From Patescibacteria group bacterium (GTDB lineage: Bacteria; Patescibacteriota; Gracilibacteria; UBA1369), in contig JAHJEW010000100.1 in the NCBI GenBank assembly GCA_018825335.1, forward strand, positions 1-6,240: a stretch of 6,240 nucleotides of DNA. Reading direction: 5' to 3'. The position numbers and the translations under genes are program-made. Below the pieces are notes generated by a model. The model saw only the letters and a list, made by a program, of their open reading frames with translations. It searched no databases and had not been told where the DNA came from. Shown piece after piece: positions 5,872 to 6,240 of this stretch; the first letter of the stretch is position 1; each line of letters begins with the position of its first letter.

Positions 5872-5980
5872 AAAATTTTGGTTAAGATTCACGCCCCAGT
5901 TTAACAAAAAACTTTCCTTAATAACATGGAAAAACCCCTCCCGGTGTGCTACCATCCCCATTGACAACTAAGCAAAAACA
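5872..5980. promoter_or_regulatory. Divergent intergenic region (109 bp) between NIF3-family and penicillin-binding protein genes
   Basis: For the rightward gene, an extended -10 (TG-C-TACCAT, 5947-5955) with TGGAAA (5927-5932) 17 bp upstream is a plausible but weak promoter. It would start near 5962, with a leader of about 19 nt. An exact TTGACA at 5961-5966 has no -10 box at normal spacing. For the leftward gene I found no convincing promoter. There is no Shine-Dalgarno sequence before either ATG and no notable dyad. Confidence 0.3.
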
Positions 5981-6240
5981 ATGCAACACGATGATTTTCA
6001 GTACCGCCCGCTCAACGCGCAAAAAAGAGAGAAACCAAAAAGATTAACCGGCCTGCCCGGTTTCCCTAAATTCCCCAAATTCAAAAAGGGCGAAAAACAT
6101 GATTGGAAAAAAATCCTCATCTGGTGCGGGCTGACTCTGCTCGGACTCCTGGTACTGGCGACAATCGCGATCAGCCTTGCCATTGCGGTTCTTTCAATAG
6201 GCCTGCCCGACGTTAAAGATCTGGACAAACTGGCCATCGC
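5981..6240 (+). CDS. Class A penicillin-binding protein (PBP1A-like), N-terminal fragment (runs off the right edge)
   Basis: There are 86 complete codons plus two bases from ATG 5981. The N-terminal 42 residues are hydrophilic and strongly basic (QKREKPKR, then KFPKFKKGEKH), a cytoplasmic tail. Residues 43-74 are a long hydrophobic helix (ILIWCGLTLLGLLVLATIAI followed by SLAIAVLSIG), a signal-anchor that would place the rest outside the membrane. It is followed by LPDVKDLDKLAI, which resembles the LPDxxxL juncture just before the glycosyltransferase (GT51) domain of class A penicillin-binding proteins. These polymerise and cross-link peptidoglycan. The catalytic domains lie beyond the window, so the assignment rests on this layout and could be another bitopic membrane protein. 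No Shine-Dalgarno sequence precedes the ATG. Confidence 0.68.
   Translation, partial: MQHDDFQYRPLNAQKREKPKRLTGLPGFPKFPKFKKGEKHDWKKILIWCGLTLLGLLVLATIAISLAIAVLSIGLPDVKDLDKLAI

Noticed and set aside
5872..5967. Upstream extension of the NIF3-family frame to a TTG start
   Set aside because: The extra 32 residues have no family resemblance and would take up most of the divergent promoter region.

Overview
This 6.2 kb window is a bacterial chromosomal segment made mostly of housekeeping genes. The genes fit a standard-code bacterium (genetic code 11) of intermediate base composition: GC-rich in pheS/pheT, AT-rich in the first kilobase. None of the seven identifiable start codons has a recognisable Shine-Dalgarno sequence. 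Together with the compact gene set this would fit a candidate-phyla (Patescibacteria-like) lineage or another group that rarely uses Shine-Dalgarno signals. That placement is inference with low confidence.

Left part (1-971). The 5' end of topA (DNA topoisomerase I) runs leftward off the window edge from its own promoter. Next comes the decayed 3' half of a HigB/Gp49-type toxin gene, followed 24 bp later by an intact HigA-type antitoxin gene. A good promoter (TTGAAC-17-TATAGT) for the antitoxin lies in the toxin tail and is covered by two tandem inverted repeats that look like an autoregulatory operator. Then about 300 bp without a credible gene carries short repeats and alternative hairpins, ending in the promoter of the next gene.

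Centre (972-4863). An HU-family DNA-binding protein is closed by a strong intrinsic terminator. pheS and pheT follow, the two subunits of phenylalanyl-tRNA synthetase, joined by a TGATGA stop/start overlap.

Right part (4864-6240). A long NIF3/DUF34-family metal-binding protein is convergent with pheT. Divergent from it, across 109 bp, is the start of a class A penicillin-binding protein (cytoplasmic basic segment plus a transmembrane helix), cut by the window edge.

The genes serve replication/topology (topA, HU), translation (pheST) and cell wall synthesis (PBP). The only accessory element is the toxin-antitoxin remnant. I see no CRISPR array, IS element, tRNA or rRNA, and no clear sign of a new multi-gene system. 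The points most worth a second look are the orphaned antitoxin with its tandem dyads, the structured gene-free stretch before HU, and the consistent absence of Shine-Dalgarno sequences.
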